A stretch of DNA of 5,272 bases from an uncultured Pseudoflavonifractor sp. GTDB lineage: Bacteria; Bacillota_A; Clostridia; Oscillospirales; Oscillospiraceae. Of the stretch, positions 1-5,272 are shown piece after piece. The DNA lies in assembly GCA_947575475.1 (NCBI GenBank), contig CANPNN010000108.1, positions 1 through 5,272 on the forward strand, in the 5' to 3' direction. The number at the start of each line of letters is the position of its first letter. Position 1 is the first letter of the stretch. A program made the position numbers and the translations under genes. The notes under the pieces were generated by a model. That model was not told the origin of the DNA. It saw only the letters and a list, made by a program, of their open reading frames with translations, and searched no databases.

Positions 1-1249
1 TGCCGTCGCAGTAGAACAGCTGGAATAGGTCGATGTCCTCCGGCTTGTCATAGAGGTTGAAGGCGGAGTTAAGGAACTGGTTGCGGATATTGTAGTATTC
101 CTGATACCCGTCGCCTGAGACGGCATAGACTTGGTCTTTGCTGCTGCCGGAGGAGTTGAAAAACTCCTCATTGAACCACCGCAGCTCCTCCCCGGTAAGG
201 GGACGGAGGGTGTTCTCGGTGGGACCCCGGGAGGGGATTGGCGTTCCCCCCGTGAAGGTGCAGGCGCTGACCACCCCCGCCAGCACCGCCACTGCCAGAG
301 CCGCCGCCGCAAGCTGCCGGGGCCGTTTGGCGATGCGGGTGACCCGGTCCTTGAGCTGCTTTTTTCCGGAAGTCATGGTGGTGGCGGCCAGCATGGGGTT
401 GGAGGCCTTCTTCACCGGAATGAGGGACAGAAGGGTCTGGCCGTAGGGGATGCGCTCCTGCTCCCCCAGAGCCTTCAGCACGCTCTCGTCACAGGCCAGC
501 TCGCAGTCGGTCTTGGAGCAGGCGGCGGCGATCCAGACCAAGGGGTCGAACCAGTAGATGGTGAGGCACAGGCACCGCAGAAGGGACCACACCGGGTCCC
601 AATGCTTGGCGTGGGTAGATTCATGGGCCAGCACATGGCGCAGCTTGTTTTCATCTGCCGCCACCGCCGGAGTGATATAGATGCTCCGCCCGAACAGGCA
701 GGGGGAGGGGATGACCCCGTCGGGGACCAGATAGACAGGCAGGGCGGCCTTCGACTCGAAGGCCCGACGGGATTTTCGCAATTTATAGGAAAAGATAAGA
801 TTGCTCAGAAGGAAGAAGCCGCCCATCAGGGCCATGCCCACCTTCCAGACCAGAGCCATGATCTCCCCGGCGGTCATTCCGGAGGCGGGGTTAAGATCGG
901 GAACGGTTCCCGGTTCAACGATCTGGGGCAGAGGGCCCTCCGGCGCCGCATGGTCCAAAACCGGAGGCGCGTCCAAAGGGTTTTCGGGGGCTTGGATGTT
1001 TTCAGGCCGGACAGGGGTGAGAGCGATCCGGTCCAGCCGGGCAGTTACCGCCTGCTCCATAGGCTTGGCGGCGGTGAGGACGGAGAAATCAGACGCCGGG
1101 AGAAGGTTCACGGGCACTAAGAGCCGCACCAGCACCAGCCCCCACAAAGCGTACTGGAACCGGCGGGACAGCACCCCCCGGAACACCCGGCGGATGAGGA
1201 GCAGGGCCAGGATCAGAGCCGTTGAGGTGATGAGAATTTCCTTCATCAT
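1..1249 (-). CDS. M56 family (BlaR1/MecR1-like) membrane zinc metallopeptidase, signal transducer; 3' end cut by window edge
   Basis: Translating the minus strand from 1249 gives 416 codons with no stop up to the window edge, so the C-terminus is missing. Hydrophobic segments lie at about residues 5-20, 33-52, 129-154 and 312-330, the four-helix plan of BlaR1. Between helices 3 and 4 sits the zinc protease: HESTH at 209-213 (611-625) supplies two zinc histidines and the catalytic glutamate, and ELACDE at 250-255 supplies the likely third ligand, E250. In the family, the protease relays an outside signal and leads to inactivation of the partner BlaI-type repressor. The helix 2-3 loop (about 53-128, expected outside the cell) is long and rich in Pro, Ala and Glu. 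The part after helix 4 (337-416) shows no penicillin-binding serine motif, so the ligand is unknown. The start is chosen from AAGGAGG at 1259-1265, 9 nt upstream; a second ATG follows at 1246. It lies 1 nt after the repressor gene, clearly one operon. Confidence 0.93.
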   Translation of the reverse strand, partial: MMKEILITSTALILALLLIRRVFRGVLSRRFQYALWGLVLVRLLVPVNLLPASDFSVLTAAKPMEQAVTARLDRIALTPVRPENIQAPENPLDAPPVLDHAAPEGPLPQIVEPGTVPDLNPASGMTAGEIMALVWKVGMALMGGFFLLSNLIFSYKLRKSRRAFESKAALPVYLVPDGVIPSPCLFGRSIYITPAVAADENKLRHVLAHESTHAKHWDPVWSLLRCLCLTIYWFDPLVWIAAACSKTDCELACDESVLKALGEQERIPYGQTLLSLIPVKKASNPMLAATTMTSGKKQLKDRVTRIAKRPRQLAAAALAVAVLAGVVSACTFTGGTPIPSRGPTENTLRPLTGEELRWFNEEFFNSSGSSKDQVYAVSGDGYQEYYNIRNQFLNSAFNLYDKPEDIDLFQLFYCDG

Positions 1250-1250
1250 G

Positions 1251-1622
1251 TCAATTTCCCTCCTTTGCACTTTCCAAAATGGCGGTAAGTTCGTCAATAT
1301 CTTGCTGGGTGAGGGCCCGGGAGTCTACCATGGCGGACATCATCAGCCCCAGCCGGCCCCCGTAGACCTTGTCCAGGAAGCTGCGGGTCTCGCTCCGGGC
1401 CGCGTCCTCCTGGTTCAGCTTGGGGCTGTAGTGCTTGGGGATTCCGCCGTCGTGCTCCACCGCCCCCTTGCCCTCCAGCCGGGAGAGCATGGTGATGACG
1501 GTGTGCTTGCCCCAGCCCGTCTCGGAGTGCAGGGCGGCGGTGAGCTGGGTGATGGTGAGGGGCGCGCCCTGCCAGAGCTTGTTCATCAGCTTCCACTCGC
1601 CGTCGGATAAATTGACCTTCAT
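1251..1622 (-). CDS. BlaI/MecI/CopY family transcriptional repressor
   Basis: This 123-aa protein has the usual family length. Residues 1-75 form a winged-helix DNA-binding domain: the N-terminal LSDGEWKLMNKLW is typical, the likely recognition helix region is GWGKHTVITMLSRL (36-49), and the wing is around GAVEHDGGIPKHYSP (53-67). Residues 76-120 are the helical dimerisation region (FLDKVYGG, then LTQQDIDELTAIL). In this family a dimer blocks transcription until the partner M56 protease signal leads to its cleavage. The M56 gene follows after 1 nt, fixing the pair. The Asn-Phe bond cut in staphylococcal BlaI/MecI appears to be replaced by about Ala97-Met98, judged by eye. The start is supported by AAGGAGG 8 nt upstream. 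Its own promoter overlaps two dyads that are probably its operators, so autorepression is likely. The regulated function beyond this operon is not visible. Confidence 0.95.
   Translation of the reverse strand: MKVNLSDGEWKLMNKLWQGAPLTITQLTAALHSETGWGKHTVITMLSRLEGKGAVEHDGGIPKHYSPKLNQEDAARSETRSFLDKVYGGRLGLMMSAMVDSRALTQQDIDELTAILESAKEGN
1259..1265 (-). promoter_or_regulatory. Ribosome binding site of the M56 protease gene
   Basis: AAGGAGG on the minus strand ends 9 nt before the ATG at 1249. It is written within the last codons of the repressor gene (Lys-Glu-Gly near its C-terminus), so translation of the two genes is probably coupled. The spacing favours the first of two adjacent ATG codons (9 nt rather than 12 nt). 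Confidence 0.85.
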
Positions 1623-1630
1623 GGAAAATC

Positions 1631-1637
1631 CCTCCTT
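1631..1637 (-). promoter_or_regulatory. Ribosome binding site of the BlaI-type repressor gene
   Basis: AAGGAGG on the minus strand lies 8 nt before the ATG at 1622, an optimal spacing. It sits 2 nt downstream of the second candidate operator dyad, so a repressor bound there would sit next to the initiation region in DNA. There is another AGGAGG at 1656-1661, but no start codon follows it at a usable distance. Confidence 0.88.
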
Positions 1638-1639
1638 TT

Positions 1640-1657
1640 GGTAAACGATTGTCTACC
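1640..1657 (-). promoter_or_regulatory. Candidate BlaI-type operator 2 (18-bp imperfect dyad in the 5' leader)
   Basis: The minus strand reads GGTAGACAATCGTTTACC, an 18-bp dyad in which 6 of 8 arm pairs match. It agrees with the dyad at 1681-1698 at 14 of 18 positions. Known BlaI/MecI/CopY operators have an ACA-nn-TGT core; here the second half of the core is degenerate (CGT). It lies just downstream of the predicted transcription start, where bound repressor would block elongation or open-complex formation. Assignment to the neighbouring repressor is inference from position and family. Confidence 0.68.
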
Positions 1658-1667
1658 TCCTATCATC

Positions 1668-1696
1668 AGTATAGCAGGGAGGTATACAAATGTCAA
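1668..1696 (-). promoter_or_regulatory. Sigma-A type promoter of the repressor-M56 operon
   Basis: On the minus strand TTGACA (1691-1696) is followed by a 17-nt spacer and TATACT (1668-1673), preceded by TGC, an extended -10 element. This is close to the housekeeping consensus. The expected transcription start is near 1661, giving a leader of about 39 nt before the ATG at 1622. The -35 and spacer are covered by one dyad and the early leader by another, fitting a strong but repressed promoter. Confidence 0.88.
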
Positions 1697-1698
1697 CC
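1681..1698 (-). promoter_or_regulatory. Candidate BlaI-type operator 1 (18-bp imperfect dyad over the -35 element)
   Basis: The minus strand reads GGTTGACATTTGTATACC, an 18-bp dyad with 6 of 8 arm pairs matching around a TT centre. Its core ACATTTGT fits the ACA-nn-TGT core of BlaI/MecI/CopY family operators. It contains the entire TTGACA -35 hexamer, so bound repressor would exclude RNA polymerase. Its centre is 41 bp from that of the second dyad, close to four helical turns, which would place two dimers on the same face of the DNA. Binding by the adjacent repressor is inferred. Confidence 0.75.
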
Positions 1699-1720
1699 TC
1701 TCAAAAGTGACAATATGATG

Positions 1721-1753
1721 ACAAAAAGAGCGCGGCGTAAAACACCGCACTCT
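1721..1753 (-). terminator. Intrinsic terminator closing the ABC transporter/SLH unit
   Basis: On the minus strand an 11-bp stem (AGAGTGCGGTG pairing with CGCCGCGCTCT, including two G-T wobbles) with a 5-nt TTTTA loop is followed by a run of T residues ending in GT. It starts 33 nt after the stop codon of the SLH protein gene and ends 25 nt before the -35 of the next operon. It therefore insulates the two units. The opposite strand has a shorter, poorer T tract after the stem, so it acts mainly in the minus direction. Confidence 0.9.
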
Positions 1754-1790
1754 TGTAACCGTTTTGTAATTATTTGTAACTGCTTGTTAC
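1753..1790. repeat. Four phased TTGTAAC-like direct repeats
   Basis: Reading the plus strand, TTGTAAC (1753-1759), TTGTAAT (1764-1770), TTGTAAC (1774-1780) and TTGTTAC (1784-1790) begin 11, 10 and 10 bp apart, about one helical turn each. The array sits in the AT-rich gap directly after the SLH gene. The last copy overlaps that gene's TAA stop and the first touches the terminator stem. Function is unknown: it could be a regulator binding array, a bent-DNA element, or chance in AT-rich sequence. Confidence 0.55.
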
Positions 1791-3664
1791 CGCTTTTTGG
1801 CCAGGATCACTCTGATCCGGCCGCCTTCCGAGGGAAGCTCGTCATAGTAGCCCGTGAGGGTATATCCGGTACGGACCCGCTCCAGACTGCTGAGACGGTA
1901 AGCGTTGTTTTCCAGCTCATAGACCGCCACCGCGTCGGACACAGGGAAGGAGTCGTTGCCCTGGGTGACGGCGGTGAGGGCGTCGGCGCTGGTCAGCTTC
2001 ACCGAGTCCAGCTTGGAGATCTTGTCAGGGGAGAGGAGGCTGCCCTCGATCTTCACGGGACCCTCCGACAGGTTGAGAAGGCCGCCGCTGGTCTGGTGGA
2101 CGTAGGTCTGTCCGTTTACGTCGTACTGGTAGACCCCCATCATGGCGGCCATGCCGTAGTCGGTCTCGCTGACTGAGGTGAGTACGCCGTAGGTGTAGAG
2201 GTCGCCGGTGACATCGTTGAGAATGAGGATCTCGATCTCCCCGGCGGCGTTTTTGCGGGCGTATTTCACGTCGTTGCTGTCCAGGGTCATGCCCGCCAGG
2301 CGGCTGGGGTAGATCTTGGCGCAGAGGCCGTCGGCGTTGGCGTCCAGGATCTCTATGTCGTCGGCGAAGGGGGTGGAGTCCAGCCGGTCGGCGGCGGAGT
2401 TTACCTTGCCCGAGAGGGAGGACTGGCTCAAACGGGTGATCTGGGCGTCCCCGCCGGAGGAGAGGACCACCTGGACCAGGTTGCCCACCTTCAGGGAGGA
2501 GTTGGCCGCCACGGGGTAGGAGTAGGTGTTGCCGTCGGTGGCGGTGAGGGCCACGGTCTTGGCGGTGTAGGAGTTGCCGTTGGAGTCGGTGTAGGAGCTG
2601 TCCGCCACGGCGGACACCACCCCCACCAGAGAGCCGTTGACCGTATGGGATTCCGCCACGGCGGCCACGCCCCCGTCCCGGCCCAGGAGCAGGGTCACGG
2701 TGTCCCCGGTCTTATACGCCCCCAGATTGGACAGGGCGTAGGCGGCGGCGGTGGTCTCTATGGGGTAGGTCTTGCCCGCCACGGTCACAGACTGAGGGCT
2801 GGAGGCGCTGGGGGAGACGGCCTGGTAGAGGCCGGTGACCTTGTTGGAGTAGGCCCACAGGGTCCGCATGGACTTGGACCAGTAGAGAACGTCGTTGGGC
2901 TGGAGAGCCTGAAGGGAGGAGAGCTTGCCGGCCCGGTACACAGTGGCGGTGCTGACGTCGAAGTTTACCCGGGCTTCCCAGCCTGTCTCCACCACGATGG
3001 GGCCTTCCATGGCGGAGTTGATGAGGGCCACCCGGTCGATGTCCCCGTTGGGGTTCACCAGGTTCAGGGCGGGCTTCAGAGTATTGAGATAGGTCTGGCC
3101 CTGGCGGGTCTTGGCGGTGAGGAGGTTATAGAACAGGTACATGGCGTCCTGCCGGGTCATGGGGCTATCTTGCCCGGCGGCGATCCCCTCGTCCAGGTCC
3201 AGGTTGTAGTAGAGGGTCATCTGCCCCGCGGGCCAGGCCCCGGAGAAGTCGCCGTCGGTGTAGCCCAGCAGGCGCACCGCCATGGTGACCCCCATGGCCA
3301 GGGTGATCTCCTCGTCGGGGTGGAAGGTGCCGTCCAGATAGCCGTTGACGTAGCCCGCCGCCACGGCAGCCTCCACATAGGGGGCACACCAGTGGGTGTG
3401 GGGCACGTCGGGATAGGGGGAGACCGAGGTGGTGGCTCCCACATTCTCCCCCAGAGGGGAGGCGGCGATGATGAGCTTGGTGAACTCCGCCCTTGTCACC
3501 CGGCGGGAGAGCATGAGATCGCCATTTTCGTTGCCCGTCATAATGTCAAGGGCGGAGAGGACCTGGGCCATATCGTCAACGCCGGCGGGGGCGGCCAGGG
3601 ATGAGGGCAGAAGAGGCAGGGCCAGAGCCAGGGAGAGCAGGATGGGTAGGATTCGTTTTTTCAT
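1787..3664 (-). CDS. Secreted S-layer homology (SLH) domain protein with a beta-rich C-terminal region
   Basis: This 625-aa protein starts with a signal peptide (MKKR, a hydrophobic core to about residue 20, likely cleavage near residues 24-25). SLH units follow: a partial one at about 33-69 with VTRAEF; a full one at about 84-135 with DVPHTHW, GYVNGYLDGTFHPDEEIT and AMGVTMAVRLLGY; and a divergent one to about 193 with MTRQDAMYLFYNLL. SLH domains bind secondary cell-wall polymers and hold proteins at the surface. Residues about 220-625 are rich in Thr, Ser and Val with alternating beta-like pattern and no recognised catalytic motif. At least two modules look repeated (276-339 and 345-413). 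The start is chosen because it gives the signal peptide and has AAGGAG at 3675-3680, 10 nt upstream; the frame stays open further upstream but there overlaps the permease gene. The gene lies 71 nt after the permease, so co-expression with the ABC transporter is likely. The substrate or partner is unknown. Confidence 0.92.
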   Translation of the reverse strand: MKKRILPILLSLALALPLLPSSLAAPAGVDDMAQVLSALDIMTGNENGDLMLSRRVTRAEFTKLIIAASPLGENVGATTSVSPYPDVPHTHWCAPYVEAAVAAGYVNGYLDGTFHPDEEITLAMGVTMAVRLLGYTDGDFSGAWPAGQMTLYYNLDLDEGIAAGQDSPMTRQDAMYLFYNLLTAKTRQGQTYLNTLKPALNLVNPNGDIDRVALINSAMEGPIVVETGWEARVNFDVSTATVYRAGKLSSLQALQPNDVLYWSKSMRTLWAYSNKVTGLYQAVSPSASSPQSVTVAGKTYPIETTAAAYALSNLGAYKTGDTVTLLLGRDGGVAAVAESHTVNGSLVGVVSAVADSSYTDSNGNSYTAKTVALTATDGNTYSYPVAANSSLKVGNLVQVVLSSGGDAQITRLSQSSLSGKVNSAADRLDSTPFADDIEILDANADGLCAKIYPSRLAGMTLDSNDVKYARKNAAGEIEILILNDVTGDLYTYGVLTSVSETDYGMAAMMGVYQYDVNGQTYVHQTSGGLLNLSEGPVKIEGSLLSPDKISKLDSVKLTSADALTAVTQGNDSFPVSDAVAVYELENNAYRLSSLERVRTGYTLTGYYDELPSEGGRIRVILAKKR

Positions 3665-3674
3665 CTTGGGTTCG

Positions 3675-3680
3675 CTCCTT
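3675..3680 (-). promoter_or_regulatory. Ribosome binding site of the SLH protein gene
   Basis: AAGGAG on the minus strand lies 10 nt before the ATG at 3664. It decides the start, because the open frame continues upstream without a stop across the intergenic gap and into the permease gene. Confidence 0.8.
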
Positions 3681-3700
3681 ATATAGAGGATGGGGGAGGC

Positions 3701-3722
3701 GGACGGCTGGGGACAGCCGTCC
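3701..3722. repeat. Perfect 9-bp hairpin in the permease-SLH gap, REP-like
   Basis: GGACGGCTG and CAGCCGTCC form a perfect GC-rich 9-bp stem around a 4-nt loop (GGGA on the plus strand, TCCC on the minus). It starts 14 nt after the permease stop codon. No T run follows on either strand, so it is not a standard terminator. It could be a REP-type dispersed palindrome, an mRNA stability or processing stem that sets the level of the SLH message relative to the transporter, or a partial attenuator. Confidence 0.7.
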
Positions 3723-3735
3723 CTACGTGGGGGGA

Positions 3736-4956
3736 TCAATCGTAGCGCAATGCGTCGATGGGGTTGAGCTTGGCGGCCTTGTTGGCCGGGAGATAGCCGA
3801 AGGCCACGCCGATGGCCACGCTGACGCCGAAGGCAACCGCGATGCCCTGAAGGGTGGGGACGGCTACGAAGCCGTCGTTGCCCGTGCCCAGGACCAGGGC
3901 GATGACATTGGTGATCACATTGGCCATGATGATGCCCAGGATGATGCCCATGGTGCCGCCGATGGCCGAGGTGGTGCCCGCCTCGATAATGAACTGGCTG
4001 CGGATATCCCGGCCCTTGGCCCCCAGGGATTTGCGGATGCCGATCTCCCGGGTGCGCTCGGTGACCGAGACCAGCATGATGTTCATGATGCCGATGCCGC
4101 CCACCAGCAGGGAGATGGCGGCGATGAGGGTCAGGATGGCCATGAGCAGGTTCACCATGGAGTCCATGGCGTCCATCATCTCCGCCGAGGTCAAGACTAC
4201 GTAGTAGTCGGTGTCGTGGTAGGCCTTGAACAGGCGGTTTTCCACGATGCCCTTGGCCGTGGCGGCGGTGGAGCGGTCGGTGGAGGTGAACATATAAAGG
4301 ACGTACCACTGGGAACCGCCCAGCCGGTTGGCCTGGGTATAGGGGATATAGATGCAGTCGTCGCCACTGCCCTCAGAGCTGTCTCCGCTTTGGTCCAGCA
4401 CCCCCACCACGGTGAAGGGAGCTCCGGAGACGGTGAGGGTCTTGCCCAGGGCGTCCCCGCCGAAAGCCTCCTGCTCCAGGTAGGAGCCGATGACGCACAC
4501 CGCCATCTCCCGCTCCACATCCACGTAGGACAGGAAGCGGCCTTTGCCCAGGGAGGAGCCGGTCATGATGGTGTTCTTGCTGACATTGTAGAAGGTCTCG
4601 CCCACGCCGTAGACGCTGGTGCGCTTAAACTCGTCGCTGCCCTGGCGGACGGTGCCCTGGACGCTGTTATAGGGGGTGACCCCGGAGAGGTACTGGGGGT
4701 ACTTCTCCACCAGGGCGTACATATCGTCGGCCTTCACGTCCAAAGAGGAGCCGGTGAGATAGACCTGGGCCTGGACCAGGTTGGAGCCCATCTCCTCGAA
4801 CTGGTCGTTCATATAGTTCTGCATACCGTTGCCCAGGGAGGTGATGATGATGACGGCGGCCACGCCGATGATGATGCCCAGCATGGTGAGCAGGGACCGC
4901 ATCTTACTGGTCAGAAGGCTTTTGACCGCCAGCTTGAAGGATTGACTCAGGTTCAT
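3736..4956 (-). CDS. MacB/FtsX-type ABC transporter permease
   Basis: This 406-aa protein is full length for the family. It has a first membrane helix (about 21-43, after [18 protein letters not shown]), a large extracytoplasmic MacB-type core domain (about 44-265), then three C-terminal helices (about 267-292, 327-356 and 366-389). The conserved segment [20 protein letters not shown] (298-317), after helix 2, is the cytoplasmic coupling region typical of MacB and FtsX-family permeases. The C-terminus [17 protein letters not shown] is also typical. Such permeases dimerise, bind two ATPase subunits, and drive export or extracytoplasmic work by mechanotransmission rather than by a classical channel. 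It overlaps the ATPase gene by 4 nt (ATGA), so the two are translationally coupled. AGGAGG (4964-4969) lies 7 nt before the ATG. The substrate cannot be read from sequence; peptide, antibiotic or lipid-linked cargo are all possible. Confidence 0.95.
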   Translation of the reverse strand: MNLSQSFKLAVKSLLTSKMRSLLTMLGIIIGVAAVIIITSLGNGMQNYMNDQFEEMGSNLVQAQVYLTGSSLDVKADDMYALVEKYPQYLSGVTPYNSVQGTVRQGSDEFKRTSVYGVGETFYNVSKNTIMTGSSLGKGRFLSYVDVEREMAVCVIGSYLEQEAFGGDALGKTLTVSGAPFTVVGVLDQSGDSSEGSGDDCIYIPYTQANRLGGSQWYVLYMFTSTDRSTAATAKGIVENRLFKAYHDTDYYVVLTSAEMMDAMDSMVNLLMAILTLIAAISLLVGGIGIMNIMLVSVTERTREIGIRKSLGAKGRDIRSQFIIEAGTTSAIGGTMGIILGIIMANVITNVIALVLGTGNDGFVAVPTLQGIAVAFGVSVAIGVAFGYLPANKAAKLNPIDALRYD

Positions 4957-5272
4957 GCTTTGGCCTCCTCTCCCAGCAGCTGGGCGAAGCCGTCATCGGG
5001 CGCGGCCTCCTCCTGGGGCTGGACCACGGCCTGGGGATCCTGAGAGTCCCCGTCGTAGATGATCCTGCCGTCCTGGAGCCGGATGATCCGCTTGGCCTTC
5101 ACGGCGATGGAGTTATCGTGGGTGATGAGGACCACGGTGTCCCCTTCGGCGTTGAGCTTTTGAAGGAAGGCCAGCACCTCCCGGCCGGTGCGGGAGTCCA
5201 GGGCTCCGGTAGGCTCGTCGGCCAGGATCACCGAGGGGTTCCCCGCCAGGGCCCGGGCGATGGCCACCCGCT
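4953..5272 (-). CDS. ABC transporter ATP-binding protein, MacB/LolD type; 5' part missing
   Basis: Only the last 105 codons plus stop are in the window. The visible sequence starts within the end of the ABC signature (RVAIARAL), so Walker A, the Q-loop and LSGG lie outside. Present are Walker B ([12 protein letters not shown], with the likely catalytic Glu in DEP), the D-loop ([11 protein letters not shown]) and the switch histidine in [14 protein letters not shown] is usual in the MacB/LolD/FtsE group, which matches the permease next door. After the normal end of the domain (about [14 protein letters not shown]) there is a tail of about 30 residues rich in Glu, Asp, Gln and Ala ([20 protein letters not shown]) of unknown role. 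It powers the adjacent permease, with which it overlaps by 4 nt. The true start lies beyond the window edge; the GTG at 5267 is an internal valine codon. Confidence 0.95.
   Translation of the reverse strand, partial: RVAIARALAGNPSVILADEPTGALDSRTGREVLAFLQKLNAEGDTVVLITHDNSIAVKAKRIIRLQDGRIIYDGDSQDPQAVVQPQEEAAPDDGFAQLLGEEAKA
4964..4969 (-). promoter_or_regulatory. Ribosome binding site of the permease gene
   Basis: AGGAGG on the minus strand lies 7 nt before the permease ATG at 4956. It sits inside the final codons of the ATPase gene, supporting coupled translation and this choice of start. Confidence 0.82.

Noticed and set aside
260..274. A lipobox-like VVSAC at residues 326-330 of the M56 protein
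   Set aside because: It is internal, at the end of the fourth membrane helix, not after an N-terminal signal peptide, so lipoprotein processing is unlikely.
1..1622. A beta-lactam resistance locus
   Set aside because: The repressor-protease pair is of the BlaI/BlaR1 type, but no beta-lactamase or penicillin-binding protein gene is visible and the visible sensor segment is not PBP-like.
1656..1661. AGGAGG as a ribosome binding site for a leader peptide
   Set aside because: No ATG, GTG or TTG follows at a usable distance. It lies at the predicted transcription start and overlaps the candidate operator.
3681..3688. TATATA-like -10 just upstream of the SLH gene
   Set aside because: It abuts the ribosome binding site, so transcription would start too close to the start codon, and no -35 is visible 16-18 nt upstream.
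3701..3722. The GC hairpin as an intrinsic terminator between the permease and SLH genes
   Set aside because: The stem is followed by C-rich sequence on the minus strand, with no T tract.
3665..4309. A 215-codon N-terminal extension of the SLH protein frame
   Set aside because: It overlaps the permease in another frame, reads as His/Arg/Gly-rich low-complexity sequence, and would bury the signal peptide. The internal ATG at 3664 has a good ribosome binding site.
3601..5043. A 480-codon plus-strand open frame antisense to the permease, plus similar long plus-strand frames at 2645-3604 and 131-1120
   Set aside because: They lie opposite well-recognised genes, are rich in Gly, His, Asp and Val in the manner of antisense frames of GC-rich DNA, and show no family motif.

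Overview
The window looks like a piece of a GC-rich, Gram-positive Clostridia chromosome, most likely a gut Oscillospiraceae-type bacterium. This is inferred from GC-rich third codon positions, strong AGGAGG ribosome binding sites, an S-layer homology (SLH) surface protein, and a BlaI/M56 regulatory pair. No species can be named. All five genes lie on the minus strand, so transcription runs from high to low coordinates. No RNA genes, CRISPR arrays or transposases were seen.

Upstream unit (5272 to about 1721): the window opens inside the signature motif of a MacB/LolD-type ABC ATPase (5272-4953, 5' part missing). It overlaps by 4 nt a complete MacB/FtsX-type permease (4956-3736). After a 71-nt gap carrying a perfect 9-bp hairpin comes a secreted SLH-domain protein of 625 aa (3664-1787). 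A strong intrinsic terminator (1753-1721) closes this unit. The ABC pair probably forms an efflux or export machine of the MacB mechanotransmission type. The SLH protein is probably a cell-wall-bound partner or co-transcribed passenger; its substrate cannot be read from sequence.

Downstream unit (1698 to 1 and beyond): a near-consensus sigma-A promoter (TTGACA, 17 nt, TGC-TATACT) drives a 123-aa BlaI/MecI/CopY-type repressor (1622-1251). One nucleotide later comes an M56 (BlaR1-like) membrane zinc protease (1249 to the window edge, 416 codons visible). Two 18-bp imperfect dyads, identical to each other at 14 of 18 positions, cover the -35/spacer and the 5' leader. They are the likely autoregulatory repressor sites. 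The family model is that an outside signal activates the M56 protease, the repressor is inactivated, and the operon and other targets are induced. The visible extracellular part of the protease does not resemble a penicillin-binding sensor, so beta-lactam sensing should not be assumed.

The 164-nt gap between the two units (1623-1786) is the only AT-rich stretch. It holds helically phased TTGTAAC-like repeats, the terminator, the promoter and both operators. I see no clearly new system. The best leads are the paired operators, the unusual sensor side of the M56 protein, and the phased repeats.
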